A stretch of DNA of 32,683 nt from positions 1-32,683 of the forward strand of contig CAZXTF010000005.1 of NCBI GenBank assembly GCA_964643605.1, read 5' to 3'. The DNA comes from CAMTWJ01 sp964643605 (lineage in GTDB: Bacteria > Patescibacteriota > Saccharimonadia > Saccharimonadales > 2-12-FULL-41-12). Position numbers and translations under genes: made by a program. Below, piece by piece: positions 15,004-22,471 of the stretch. Under the pieces are notes generated by a model. It was not told the DNA's origin. It searched no databases and saw only the letters and a program-made list of their open reading frames with translations. How positions within the stretch are numbered: the first letter of the stretch is position 1; the number at the start of each line of letters is the position of its first letter.

Positions 15004-15620
15004 GCACCAACCTCAATATCTTCGATAATTTCTTTTTTGTTGCGCTCGAGCTCGCCCAAAATATATTCAAGCTGATCTTCCAGATTAACCTGATTACCAA
15101 TAGCTTGCAGGATATAGTGATTCACAATATCGGTCATATTGTGCTCAAAACGCTCCATGATTCGTCGTTTTTCTTCGGTAATTTCATGTTCGAGCTGCTC
15201 ACTCAACATCTTTCGTTGTTCTTCTACGGCAGTTTGCGTTTTGTGAATCGAATCAAGAGCTATCTGTTTGGCATCCGATATAGAGCTCTCGTACTTTGTA
15301 AAAGCTTCTTGCAGGGTTTTAGTAATCTCCTGCTTCATATATTCGTTAATCTGAGAGGTTGTTAAACGAAGGTCTTGCTGCAAGAACATAGCGTTTTCAC
15401 CAATAATCTTTTCGAAATGCAAACGACCTCTGTTGCGAAGTTCTTCACGAAACTCATTATTAAAGATATGTTCTACATCTCGCTCGGCGGCCTCTCCATA
15501 GTCTTTTTTGGAGTCATCATCTTGTTTCTTCGGACCAAGACGCACAGCAACCCAAATAAAAGCCAAGGTAGCTGCTGCAATCGAGCTAACGATTAAGATT
15601 GTATCAAGCCAGTTTTGCAT
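15000..15620 (-). CDS. atpF: Fo ATP synthase subunit b (peripheral stalk)
   Basis: A 206-residue protein with one N-terminal transmembrane helix (TILIVSSIAAATLAFIWVAV) followed by a long charged helix rich in Glu, Gln, Arg and Lys, typical of the b-subunit dimeric stalk. At about 206 residues it is longer than the E. coli protein (156). GGGAGG lies just before the ATG as a ribosome binding site. The a and c genes, which usually precede b, are not present; the preceding gene encodes an unrelated membrane protein. Confidence 0.85.
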   Translation of the reverse strand: MQNWLDTILIVSSIAAATLAFIWVAVRLGPKKQDDDSKKDYGEAAERDVEHIFNNEFREELRNRGRLHFEKIIGENAMFLQQDLRLTTSQINEYMKQEITKTLQEAFTKYESSISDAKQIALDSIHKTQTAVEEQRKMLSEQLEHEITEEKRRIMERFEHNMTDIVNHYILQAIGNQVNLEDQLEYILGELERNKKEIIEDIEVGA

Positions 15621-15654
15621 GTGCCTCCCACCAGTTTTGCATAAATCAAAATGC

Positions 15655-16494
15655 TTATAGTTTCAGTAGTAAATATACCCCAAAAAGCCCAGTTATGAAA
15701 ATAATTAAGCTTATCAATACCACCTGCAGCAGCCCCCGAATTACTACCTTTCTAGAAAGCGGGTTTCTACCAATCGAGATGAGACTCCCCCTGGAACCAC
15801 TGTAAAGCATAATTCCAGAGATCGTTGAAGTCACCAAAAATATTGCCGTTGCCAGATACACTTTTGTTGAGCTAACTGGTTTTTCGGCAACTGCTTGCGA
15901 TATTTTGTTTAGAAAAGATGGAATTTTGGGGGTTTCGGGACTCTGAATAAGCGGGTTTTTATTGATTGCTACATCGACCTTAATCCGAGCAAAGCTAACC
16001 TTCTGGTTATCATTAATTACGCTTGAGCCAACACTATCTGTCCTGCCATCAAAAGCCTGAGCTGCCTTGCCGACAATAAGAGACTGTGTGTCATTGGCTT
16101 TCATGGCAATCCCGGCAAGAGAAGAAATACTAATATAATCACCCACTTTAATTTGTCCTGACTGATTGCTTACCAGAACCTCGTACGTTCCCACAGAAGC
16201 AACAAAAACCTTTTGCCCCTCACTACTAATAGTCACCGAGGAGTCATTGGGCTGCACGACCACACCTTTCAGTCGTTCCAGAGAGTCTATAGTAACTGCC
16301 TCTACCTTATTCGGATCATCCTGTTTTGTGGCAACAAGCATACCTCTCTGTAGTGTCTGATCGGTGGCATATCCTTGCGCTATACTTTGGGCAAAAAGTG
16401 GATTATGCGTAGATACGAACATGAGAAACAATAGCCCAACAAGCGCCAAAATGCGTCCCTTTGATACTATTTTCTTCTTGTCTATCTTTAGCAT
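15655..16494 (-). CDS. Secreted/membrane protein of unknown function
   Basis: About 279 residues from the ATG at 16494; an in-frame TTG 12 nt upstream is less likely. It has an N-terminal signal or anchor (ILALVGLLFLMFVSTHNPLFA), an extracellular beta-rich domain (~30-180, with GYATDQTLQRGMLVATKQDD and VGDYISISSLAGIAMKANDT) and two C-terminal transmembrane helices (YLATAIFLVTSTISGIMLY, VLISLIIFITGLFGVYLLLKL) joined by a basic loop. It is not subunit a or c. It sits 34 nt upstream of atpF and may be cotranscribed with the ATP synthase genes. TATATT ends 10 nt before the ATG, suggesting a near-leaderless message. Confidence 0.65.
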   Translation of the reverse strand: MLKIDKKKIVSKGRILALVGLLFLMFVSTHNPLFAQSIAQGYATDQTLQRGMLVATKQDDPNKVEAVTIDSLERLKGVVVQPNDSSVTISSEGQKVFVASVGTYEVLVSNQSGQIKVGDYISISSLAGIAMKANDTQSLIVGKAAQAFDGRTDSVGSSVINDNQKVSFARIKVDVAINKNPLIQSPETPKIPSFLNKISQAVAEKPVSSTKVYLATAIFLVTSTISGIMLYSGSRGSLISIGRNPLSRKVVIRGLLQVVLISLIIFITGLFGVYLLLKL

Positions 16495-16504
16495 GATACT
16501 CGGC

Positions 16505-16510
16505 AATATA
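16505..16510 (-). promoter_or_regulatory. -10 box before the membrane protein / ATP synthase genes
   Basis: On the minus strand TATATT (16510-16505) ends 10 nt before the ATG at 16494. If used, it may also drive the downstream ATP synthase genes. The -35 is unclear. Confidence 0.4.
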
Positions 16511-16548
16511 AACTGTTCTCAACAGTATAACACTAGAGAGAAATAACC

Positions 16549-17688
16549 TTAAGCAAGAAGTTCATTAAGTGTAGTTAAGAATATATCTACTTCTTGCTTA
16601 GAAGTTGAGCGACCAAACGTTAAACGAATCGACGAATTTGCCTCATCCGAGGTTAGTCCGATAGCCTGCAACACCGAGGATACTTCGCCCGATGATACCT
16701 TACAGGCCGAGCCGGCGGCGGCTAAAATGCCCTGATCTTCAAGTTGAATAAGCAATCTTTCATTACTATGGCCATCTATGGCTAGGTTGATGTTATTCGG
16801 TAATCGATACTTCTTAGAACCATTTATCTGCACCAGCGGAAACTCTGTTTCTACTTTTTTAAACATGTAGTTTTGTAGCTCTTGCAAACGTTTTACTTCT
16901 TCGTCTCTAAGTTCTGCCGTAATCTTTAGCGCTTCGGCCAGTCCAACAATCTGTGCAGGATTTTCGGTACCACTACGTAGATTTCGCTGTTGACCACCCC
17001 CTAAAATCTGTGGATTCATAACAACATGTGAGGCTACAAACAAGCAACCTGATTGCTTTGGGCCATATATTTTTCCGCCGTTGAGTGTCATCAGATCTAC
17101 ACCTAGTGTATGCGCATGTACATCAAGATAATTAGCCGACTGGCAGGCATCACTGTGTAAATACAATGGCAGCTTAACGCCCTTTTGTTTACGACGAGTT
17201 CGTTCTTCTTCCAAAATCTGAGCTACTTTGCGAAGTGGCTGAACCGTGCCAATTTCGTTGTTGGCGTGCATGACGCTGACCAACACTACCGTCTCATCCA
17301 GTTTTTTCTTAAGATCTTCAAGATTCAAAATGCCGTTCGGGCCAACCGATATAGTTTCGGGTTGATAGAGCTTTGCTGGCTGCTTAACAGAGTCATGCTC
17401 AATAGCCGAAACAAGTATTTTCGCTTTTGGATGAGCTTCCATAACTCCCCGAATTGCCAAATTATTTGCTTCGGTCCCTCCAGATGTAGCAATAATTTCA
17501 GAAGATTTTACCCCTAAAATATGCGCAATCTCGTTTTTGGCAACATCCATCGATTCACGAACATTCTGCCCCTGTTGATAGTGCGTCGATGGATTATAAA
17601 ACTGTTCCGTCCAAAATGGTTCCATACGCTGCATAACTCTTGTATCAAGAGGTGTGGCGGCGGCATAGTCAAAGTATACAGTTTGCAT
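16549..17688 (-). CDS. iscS: Cysteine desulfurase (IscS/NifS family)
   Basis: A 379-residue PLP enzyme that removes sulfur from cysteine to make a protein persulfide. Seen: DYAAATPLD near the start, TSGGTEANNLAI in the cofactor domain, LNGGKIYGPKQSG with the PLP-binding Lys (the usual His before it is Gly here), and the catalytic Cys in GSACKVSSGEVSSVLQAIG. No iscU or suf scaffold genes are adjacent. Delivery of sulfur to MnmA is the role best supported by the window. TACAAT lies 7 nt before the ATG and no Shine-Dalgarno is seen. Confidence 0.92.
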   Translation of the reverse strand: MQTVYFDYAAATPLDTRVMQRMEPFWTEQFYNPSTHYQQGQNVRESMDVAKNEIAHILGVKSSEIIATSGGTEANNLAIRGVMEAHPKAKILVSAIEHDSVKQPAKLYQPETISVGPNGILNLEDLKKKLDETVVLVSVMHANNEIGTVQPLRKVAQILEEERTRRKQKGVKLPLYLHSDACQSANYLDVHAHTLGVDLMTLNGGKIYGPKQSGCLFVASHVVMNPQILGGGQQRNLRSGTENPAQIVGLAEALKITAELRDEEVKRLQELQNYMFKKVETEFPLVQINGSKKYRLPNNINLAIDGHSNERLLIQLEDQGILAAAGSACKVSSGEVSSVLQAIGLTSDEANSSIRLTFGRSTSKQEVDIFLTTLNELLA

Positions 17689-17695
17689 CTTTTAC

Positions 17696-17701
17696 ATTGT
17701 A
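17696..17701 (-). promoter_or_regulatory. Leaderless-type -10 box for the desulfurase gene
   Basis: On the minus strand TACAAT (17701-17696) ends exactly 7 nt before the ATG at 17688. It overlaps the region just after the 124-aa gene. Confidence 0.4.
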
Positions 17702-17713
17702 CTAGAACAGCTC

Positions 17714-18088
17714 TTAGGCAACTGCTTGGTATAGTTCGTTCGTTACCCGCTTTTCGTAAGCTTTGGCTGCTTCAAGCAGGCGGATTGCCTCTCGGTCAGT
17801 GAGGCGTTGATAATGTTTACCATTTTGAGATTTTACAATTCCATCGGGTCGAACATCATATCGTGTATTCCGTATTTTGCGGGAACCGCTCTCGTCTTTC
17901 CATTCCTCATGCCATACCCAAGTATGTTCATCAAGGCAGAAGAACTCTCGATATGTGCCTTTTGGGACTGGGCCAAAAAGAGTGCCGCCGATTCGGCCTT
18001 CGTGGCGCAGTAAATCGTAATATAGCTTATTCTTACGCTCTTCGGCAGTGGGAATTCCTGGAACTTTAGAAAATAATTTCTTAATCAC
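17714..18088 (-). CDS. Conserved-looking small soluble protein, unknown
   Basis: A 124-residue protein. The GTG start at 18088 shares its first G with the TAG stop of the preceding gene (TAGTG), which implies coupled translation. There is no signal peptide or membrane segment. It is rich in Arg, Glu and aromatic residues, with a striking HTWVWHEEWKDESGS segment and a C-terminal helix (REAIRLLEAAKAYEKRVTNEL). No family is recognised. Coupling with the 92-residue gene suggests the two proteins act together (inference). Confidence 0.65.
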   Translation of the reverse strand: MIKKLFSKVPGIPTAEERKNKLYYDLLRHEGRIGGTLFGPVPKGTYREFFCLDEHTWVWHEEWKDESGSRKIRNTRYDVRPDGIVKSQNGKHYQRLTDREAIRLLEAAKAYEKRVTNELYQAVA

Positions 18089-18366
18089 TAGTTAGCTCCA
18101 TGAATTTTACGTATAGCTTGTCGAGCAGCATCAACGTTAGCTTGAACATTAGTTACTTCTGGATTTATAGCCTGCTCTACAGATAGCGGTGTCGTATTTT
18201 CTACCGAAGGATTTGCGCCAAGATTCCTAGCTATGACAGCGTCAACAAGCTTATCAACCCCTGTTTTATAGGTAATTACTCGAGTTTTTAAGACTTCGGC
18301 AACATCGCCCTCTCTTACTTTTAGGACTTCGTGATTTATATCTCGTTCGTCAGTTATATACGACAT
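18088..18366 (-). CDS. Small soluble protein, unknown
   Basis: A 92-residue protein. AAGGAAG lies just before the ATG as a ribosome binding site. It has no membrane segment and is mostly predicted helix (EVLKVREGDVAEVLKTRVIT, ANVDAARQAIRKIHGAN). It lies 17 nt after tatD and is translationally coupled to the 124-residue gene. No family is recognised. Confidence 0.6.
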   Translation of the reverse strand: MSYITDERDINHEVLKVREGDVAEVLKTRVITYKTGVDKLVDAVIARNLGANPSVENTTPLSVEQAINPEVTNVQANVDAARQAIRKIHGAN

Positions 18367-18383
18367 TACTTCCTTTACTTTAG

Positions 18384-19163
18384 TTATAAACTAAACAGCT
18401 GACGTGCATTTTCGCTAGTATATGCAGCCAACTGCTCCACTTCTTCTTCACGCAAATTGGCCAAAAATTCCGCCGTAATTCTCACGTGTTCAGGCTTGCA
18501 AATCTTACCACGAAATGGAGATGGAGTCAAGTACGGCGCATCTGTTTCGAGTATTAATTTGTCCTTTGGGACCAACCGAGCCGCTTCAAGCTGACTTTTT
18601 TCACGAGTAAATGTCATGATTCCGTTCAAGCCAATATACAAATTTCTCTGTAAGGCTTGTCCTAATTCGTGCTTCGTAGCCGAAAAACTATGCAGTGCCC
18701 CTTTTATCCCAGAGAAGTTATCGAATACTGGCCAAAAGTCTTCGTGAGCATCCCGCACATGAAAAATAACTGGCAAATTTGTATCCTGAGCTAGCTGCAA
18801 ATGTTGTTCCAAAAGCGTAATCTGAGCTTGTTTGGGGGAATGTTCGTAGTAGTAGTCCAACCCACATTCACCAATCGCCACCAACTTATCTGAAGCCTCG
18901 TTATCTTTTACCAATTTACAAAAACTTTGCAAGTTATCAGAATTGGCCAAAAACTCAGTAGCCTCGTGAGGATGTACCCCCACAGCAGCCCAGACATTCT
19001 GTCTCTGGTTGGCAAATTCTATACTTTTGTAGCTCGTCGGAAGGTCGCAAGAAACAGCAATAACACCACTCACCCCTACCTTTGCAGCATCACGCAAAAC
19101 CTCATCAGCATCTAGTTTGTAGTTATCGAAGTGAATATGAGCGTGCGTATCAATCAGTTGCAT
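18384..19163 (-). CDS. tatD: TatD-family metal-dependent hydrolase/DNase
   Basis: A 259-residue TIM-barrel hydrolase. Metal-binding HAHIHF is at residues 7-12, with IGECGLDYYY, HVRDAHEDF, LHSFSA and LETDAPYLTP, the full TatD motif set. Family members are 3'-5' exonucleases used in DNA repair or turnover. The start overlaps the metG stop (TAATG), the metG-tatD pairing seen in many bacteria. Confidence 0.93.
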   Translation of the reverse strand: MQLIDTHAHIHFDNYKLDADEVLRDAAKVGVSGVIAVSCDLPTSYKSIEFANQRQNVWAAVGVHPHEATEFLANSDNLQSFCKLVKDNEASDKLVAIGECGLDYYYEHSPKQAQITLLEQHLQLAQDTNLPVIFHVRDAHEDFWPVFDNFSGIKGALHSFSATKHELGQALQRNLYIGLNGIMTFTREKSQLEAARLVPKDKLILETDAPYLTPSPFRGKICKPEHVRITAEFLANLREEEVEQLAAYTSENARQLFSL

Positions 19164-20623
19164 TATGATTCATGCTTAGGAAACAACGTGCCGTCGATTG
19201 GCTTAATAATGCCGCTACCAAAAATGTTTGTTATTTTTTCAGAGGTATCTGGCAAAATTGGCAAAAGTAGTTCTGCAATCTCTAGTAAGCAACTTGCTGT
19301 ATATGCCAAAACTTCCTGCAAATGAGCTACGTCTTGCTCGGCAGCTATCTGCCACGGCTTCGTTTCATCAATATACTGATTAAGTCCTCTCACCTGGTCC
19401 CAGACTTCCTCTATCGCTCGGTCAAATCGGCAATCTTCCAACGCAATATGATATTGCCCCACATCATGGTTTGACTCTGGGATATTACCAATAATCCCCT
19501 GCTGATACTTGGTAATCATTGCTGCGGTACGGCTGACTGCGTTCCCTAGTTCGTTTGCAAGTTCATTATTGTACGCATTTTCAAAACGCTGCCAGCTAAA
19601 ATCCCCGTCTTCATAAGAAGGAATATGTCGCAAGAAGAAGTACCGAAACGCATCTATCCCGTATGTATCAATAATTTCGTTCGGAGCTACTGTATTACCA
19701 AGACTTTTACTCATCTTTACGCCACCTTCGGCGTTAATAAAACCGTGGACATACAGCATTTTTGGCAATGGCAAACCAAGCGCCAAAAGAATCCCTGGCC
19801 AAATAGTCGTATGAAAACGATTGATGTCTTTACCAATCACCTGCACGTTTGCTGGCCAAAACTTTTTAAAATCTTGGTGCTCAGGATAGCCTAGTACCGT
19901 AATGTAATTCATAAGCGCCTCAAACCATACGTACATAACCTGGGTTTCGTCGCCCGGCACTGATATACCCCAAGATATTTTATCTTTTGGTCGACTAATA
20001 CTAACGTCTTTTAGCCCTTCTTTTATAAGCTGCAAGATCTCATTACGACGAGTAATGGGAGCAACTCGGTACGAGCCAGACTCGAGCGCTTTTTGGATCT
20101 CCTCGGCATAGTTACTCAGTCTGAAAAAGTAGTTCTCTTCCTCGATTTTTTCGTACGCACGATTATGCTCAGGACAAGTGTTGTTTGTATCTTTCACATA
20201 TGCTGCGGGCTTGAATTCTTCACACCCCGTACAGTACCAACCTTGATATTTAGACTTATAGATATCTTTGGCAAGAGCCTGCCAAATGATAGCTGCTCGT
20301 TGCTCGTGACCTTCATCGGTTGTTCGAATAAAACGATCGTTACTGATGTTCAAATCTTTGGCGAGTTTGCGAAATTTGTCGCTCATTTGGTCCGCCAGCT
20401 CTTTTGGCGTAATCTTTAGTTCAGCAGCCTTTTCGGCTACTTTTCCACCATGTTCGTCGGTACCGATACTAAGTAGCGTGTCATGCTTGTGTTGGCGAGC
20501 GTATCGAGCCAAAACATCGGCCATCACAAACTCCATAGCGTGCCCCAGGTGTGGCTCACCGTTTATATAGGGAATTGACGTTGTGATATAGGTATTTTGA
20601 GTTTTGGAGCTTGCTTTTGTCAT
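19163..20623 (-). CDS. metG: Methionyl-tRNA synthetase
   Basis: A 486-residue class I synthetase. The HIGH-type motif HLGH is at 25-28 and KMSKS at 303-307. A zinc knob with C131, C134, C150 and H153 (CTGC ... CPEH) is present. The anticodon-binding helical domain follows (~340-470) and ends soon after. There is no C-terminal EMAP/Trbp111-like tRNA-binding domain, so it is a minimal form. It is the head of metG-tatD and lies 39 nt downstream of the DUF475 gene. Confidence 0.95.
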   Translation of the reverse strand: MTKASSKTQNTYITTSIPYINGEPHLGHAMEFVMADVLARYARQHKHDTLLSIGTDEHGGKVAEKAAELKITPKELADQMSDKFRKLAKDLNISNDRFIRTTDEGHEQRAAIIWQALAKDIYKSKYQGWYCTGCEEFKPAAYVKDTNNTCPEHNRAYEKIEEENYFFRLSNYAEEIQKALESGSYRVAPITRRNEILQLIKEGLKDVSISRPKDKISWGISVPGDETQVMYVWFEALMNYITVLGYPEHQDFKKFWPANVQVIGKDINRFHTTIWPGILLALGLPLPKMLYVHGFINAEGGVKMSKSLGNTVAPNEIIDTYGIDAFRYFFLRHIPSYEDGDFSWQRFENAYNNELANELGNAVSRTAAMITKYQQGIIGNIPESNHDVGQYHIALEDCRFDRAIEEVWDQVRGLNQYIDETKPWQIAAEQDVAHLQEVLAYTASCLLEIAELLLPILPDTSEKITNIFGSGIIKPIDGTLFPKHES

Positions 20624-20662
20624 ATCTAACTAGCCTAACAAAAATAACAGATTGAGGCTACC

Positions 20663-21709
20663 TTAAGCTGCTGGTTTTTGCTCTTTTTTCAAAACCAAAT
20701 ACGAGTGTACTGCAGCAGTTCCAACAAACACTAGTCCGGCCAATCCAGCCACTACTTCAGGCACATCTACCTTGAGCGAGATCAACATGAGAGCGGCAAG
20801 AATACCTATGGCATAGTGAGCCCCGTGCTCCATGTATCTGTACTTGTTTAGTACCCCGTGCTGCAGCATATGTATGGTAATTACACGAACATACAATGCT
20901 CCAATACCAAGACCTACAGCGATGAGCAGAATCTGGTTGGTAATGGCAAAAGCACCAATTACTCCGTCTAGGCTGAAGCTTGTGTCCAAAACTATCAGAT
21001 ACAAAAACCCGACTAAGCCCGCTTTAAAGGTACTCTGCGACGCCTTACCCACACTCTTACCAATATCACTCTTCATGAGCAAGGTGTCCAAAGAGTTAAT
21101 GATCAAATACGTAACTAGCCCTATTACACCACTAATTATGGCTTTTTGTTGCACATCTCCATCAAGGGTACTAGATACAAAAAGCAGCCCCGTTAGAGCC
21201 AGTATTACACTTAGGCTTTCCAGCTTTCCAGCTTTTTCTAACACGGTTTCTAGCCCAACTAGCCATTTTATCTTGCGCTTTTTAAAGAAAAAGTCGAGGA
21301 ATATCATAAACAAGAAAGTTCCGCCAAAGGCACTAATAACTGGGTGTGCTTCTTCTAGCTCATGGCCGTAGTCTTCTGGCCGATTTAGAGCCAGGTCTAC
21401 TACACTGCCCACACTCATGCCAGATGCTACCGAGACTATCAGCAGAGGTAAAATAACTCGTACCCCAAATACAGCAATTAGTATTCCTATCGTTAGGAAG
21501 GCTCGTTGCCAACCCGGACTCATACGCTCTAGCACTCTGGTATTAACTACCGCATTATCGACGCTAAAAGTTATTTCGAGCGCTACCAAAACCAGCGCCA
21601 AAAACAAAGCAGCCAAACCAGCTTTGACACCAACAAATATCAGCAGCAAGACCGATATAGTCGTTGCCAATGCATAGATCCGAAATATAGATATTGGTTT
21701 AGTTTTCAT
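20663..21709 (-). CDS. DUF475/TerC-like integral membrane protein
   Basis: A 348-residue protein with about 8-9 hydrophobic helices. It has two TerC-superfamily acidic motifs: LEITFSVDNAVVN near residue 45-57 and LDTSFSLDGVIGAF in the second half. AHPVISAFGGTFLFMIFLDFFF is typical of the DUF475 branch. TerC relatives are linked to tellurite resistance and to metal (Mn) export, but the substrate here is unknown. I looked for a Mn (yybP-ykoY) riboswitch because these often precede terC genes. Its own promoter leaves only a ~4-nt leader, so none is present on this strand. Confidence 0.85.
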   Translation of the reverse strand: MKTKPISIFRIYALATTISVLLLIFVGVKAGLAALFLALVLVALEITFSVDNAVVNTRVLERMSPGWQRAFLTIGILIAVFGVRVILPLLIVSVASGMSVGSVVDLALNRPEDYGHELEEAHPVISAFGGTFLFMIFLDFFFKKRKIKWLVGLETVLEKAGKLESLSVILALTGLLFVSSTLDGDVQQKAIISGVIGLVTYLIINSLDTLLMKSDIGKSVGKASQSTFKAGLVGFLYLIVLDTSFSLDGVIGAFAITNQILLIAVGLGIGALYVRVITIHMLQHGVLNKYRYMEHGAHYAIGILAALMLISLKVDVPEVVAGLAGLVFVGTAAVHSYLVLKKEQKPAA

Positions 21710-21720
21710 TCGTTGTTGAT

Positions 21721-21750
21721 ATTATATCCTATACTGATACGTCTGTACAA
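21721..21750 (-). promoter_or_regulatory. Promoter of the DUF475/TerC gene
   Basis: On the minus strand TTGTAC (21750-21745), 18 nt, TATAAT (21726-21721). The -10 ends 11 nt before the ATG at 21709, giving a leader of ~4 nt. Its -35 overlaps that of the divergent tmRNA-region promoter, so the two promoters may interfere. Confidence 0.65.
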
Positions 21751-21772
21751 AATATACTTTTTATGCTAAAAT
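21744..21772 (+). promoter_or_regulatory. Promoter of the tmRNA transcription unit
   Basis: TGTACA (21744-21749), 17 nt, TAAAAT (21767-21772), preceded by TGC (extended -10). The predicted start is near 21779, 178 nt before the mature tmRNA 5' end. Confidence 0.6.
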
Positions 21773-21778
21773 AGATAC

Positions 21779-21955
21779 TGTCACTCACCCTGGCTTTTTC
21801 AGGCTTATGCTAATGCGAGGAAAAATTGAGTAGCAGACTGAGACGTATCTAAATACGACGAAGGAGCAACGGAAATTTTGACAAAGCAGAGCAAAGAAGA
21901 GATGAAGAATGAGTGATTCATTCGCTCATATATTCATCTCGGCTGAAAAGATCAG
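21779..21955 (+). ncRNA. Unidentified structured RNA or long pre-tmRNA leader
   Basis: No gene fits here, but structure is dense. UCACUCA (21781-21787) pairs with UGAGUGA (21910-21916), closing a ~136-nt domain. Inside are CCUG/CAGG, UGCUA/UAGCA and CGUAU-CUAA-AUACG hairpins, and an AAAAUU/AAUUUU pairing that would cross the UGCUA hairpin as a pseudoknot. The same UGAGUGA can instead pair with UCGCUCA (21922-21928) inside a longer hairpin closed by GAGAUGAA (21899-21906) and UUCAUCUC (21933-21940). The alternatives are mutually exclusive. No SRP, RNase P, 6S or known riboswitch motif is recognised. It may be a separate ncRNA or a processed leader. Confidence 0.5.
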
Positions 21956-21956
21956 G

Positions 21957-22349
21957 GGGGTTGATTTAGTTCGACATTGGACTTTTACAGATTAGATCGC
22001 ATACCGCTCATCAGCGTTATAGATGAAGCCTTAACTGCAAATGCAATTAAGAGCGTAAAACAGACTGTTGCTAGCATTTTTGCTCCTCAGTTTGCTTACG
22101 CAACAGCCTAAGAGTTAATCTTACGGCCACGAACACTATCAACACCAGATAGATAGTATTTGTGTCATATTTTCTGGTTGCTAGAATCCTTGCTTCTGCC
22201 CTTGGATTCTCTAAGATTTTGGCAGATGCGGAACTATCGTTTTGTTTGTTTAGCCGATAGTTCTCAAGATTTTTAAACAAACTACGTATGTAGAAGTCTA
22301 ATCAAAGTAAAACTGATGGACGCGGGCGCAATTCCCGCCAACTCCACCA
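21957..22349 (+). ncRNA. ssrA: tmRNA (transfer-messenger RNA)
   Basis: Rescues stalled ribosomes by acting as tRNA-Ala and as a short mRNA. The 5' end GGGGUUG (21957-21963) pairs with CAACUCC (22339-22345), followed by discriminator A and encoded CCA (22347-22349). The tRNA-like domain has AUUUAGUUCGAC near the 5' end and GGACGCGGG...CCCGCC near the 3' end. P2 is visible: GAUUAGA and UUUUAC near the 5' end pair with UCUAAUC and GUAAAA near the 3' end. The likely tag frame starts at GCA 22037 and ends with UAA at 22109-22111: 24 residues, beginning ANAIKSVK and ending QFAYATA. Several pseudoknot stems follow, for example GAACUAUCG/CGAUAGUUC. The T-loop is unusual (CGCAAUU). Confidence 0.95.
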
Positions 22350-22350
22350 A

Positions 22351-22388
22351 AAGTGCACGAGCGAAAGCTGGTGCTTTTTTGATTTTTT
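22351..22388 (+). terminator. tmRNA intrinsic terminator
   Basis: GCACGAGC (22355-22362), GAAA loop, GCUGGUGC (22367-22374), with one G-G mismatch, then UUUUUUGAUUUUUU. It starts 5 nt after the CCA end. Its U-tract overlaps the typA -35 box. Confidence 0.9.
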
Positions 22389-22407
22389 ACCTCAGTTATG
22401 CTATAGT
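22379..22407 (+). promoter_or_regulatory. typA promoter
   Basis: TTGATT (22379-22384), 17 nt, TATAGT (22402-22407). The predicted start is near 22414. A second possible -10, TATTTT (22460-22465), lies 6 nt before the typA ATG and would give a leaderless message. Confidence 0.5.
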
Positions 22408-22428
22408 TAAATTCGAAGTTTACTAAAT

Positions 22429-22465
22429 GCGCTTCATGAGTTTTTAGAAGCGCTTTTTTATTTTT
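22429..22465 (+). terminator. Terminator-like hairpin in the typA leader
   Basis: GCGCUUC (22429-22435) and GAAGCGC (22447-22453) form a perfect 7-bp stem, followed by UUUUUUAUUUUU. It lies between the promoter and the ATG at 22472, with no Shine-Dalgarno after it. It is either an attenuator for typA or a backup terminator for tmRNA. Confidence 0.65.
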
Positions 22466-22471
22466 AAAACT

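Noticed and set aside
20631..20660. TAGCCT/AGGCTA inverted repeat between the DUF475 gene and metG as a terminator
   Set aside because: Only 6 bp with an 18-nt loop and no U-tract after it; too weak to call.
21710..21957. Mn-sensing (yybP-ykoY) riboswitch for the TerC-like gene
   Set aside because: The gene's own TATAAT lies 11 nt before its ATG, so no leader exists on that strand, and the conserved riboswitch loops are not seen.
21909..21998. A 29-codon plus-strand frame starting MSDSFAHIF just before tmRNA
   Set aside because: It runs into the tmRNA acceptor and D-like region and its DNA is explained by hairpins; more likely chance.
22071..22280. A 69-codon minus-strand reading frame with a hydrophobic stretch
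   Set aside because: It lies entirely antisense to tmRNA, whose RNA structure explains the sequence; no ribosome binding site or homology is seen.
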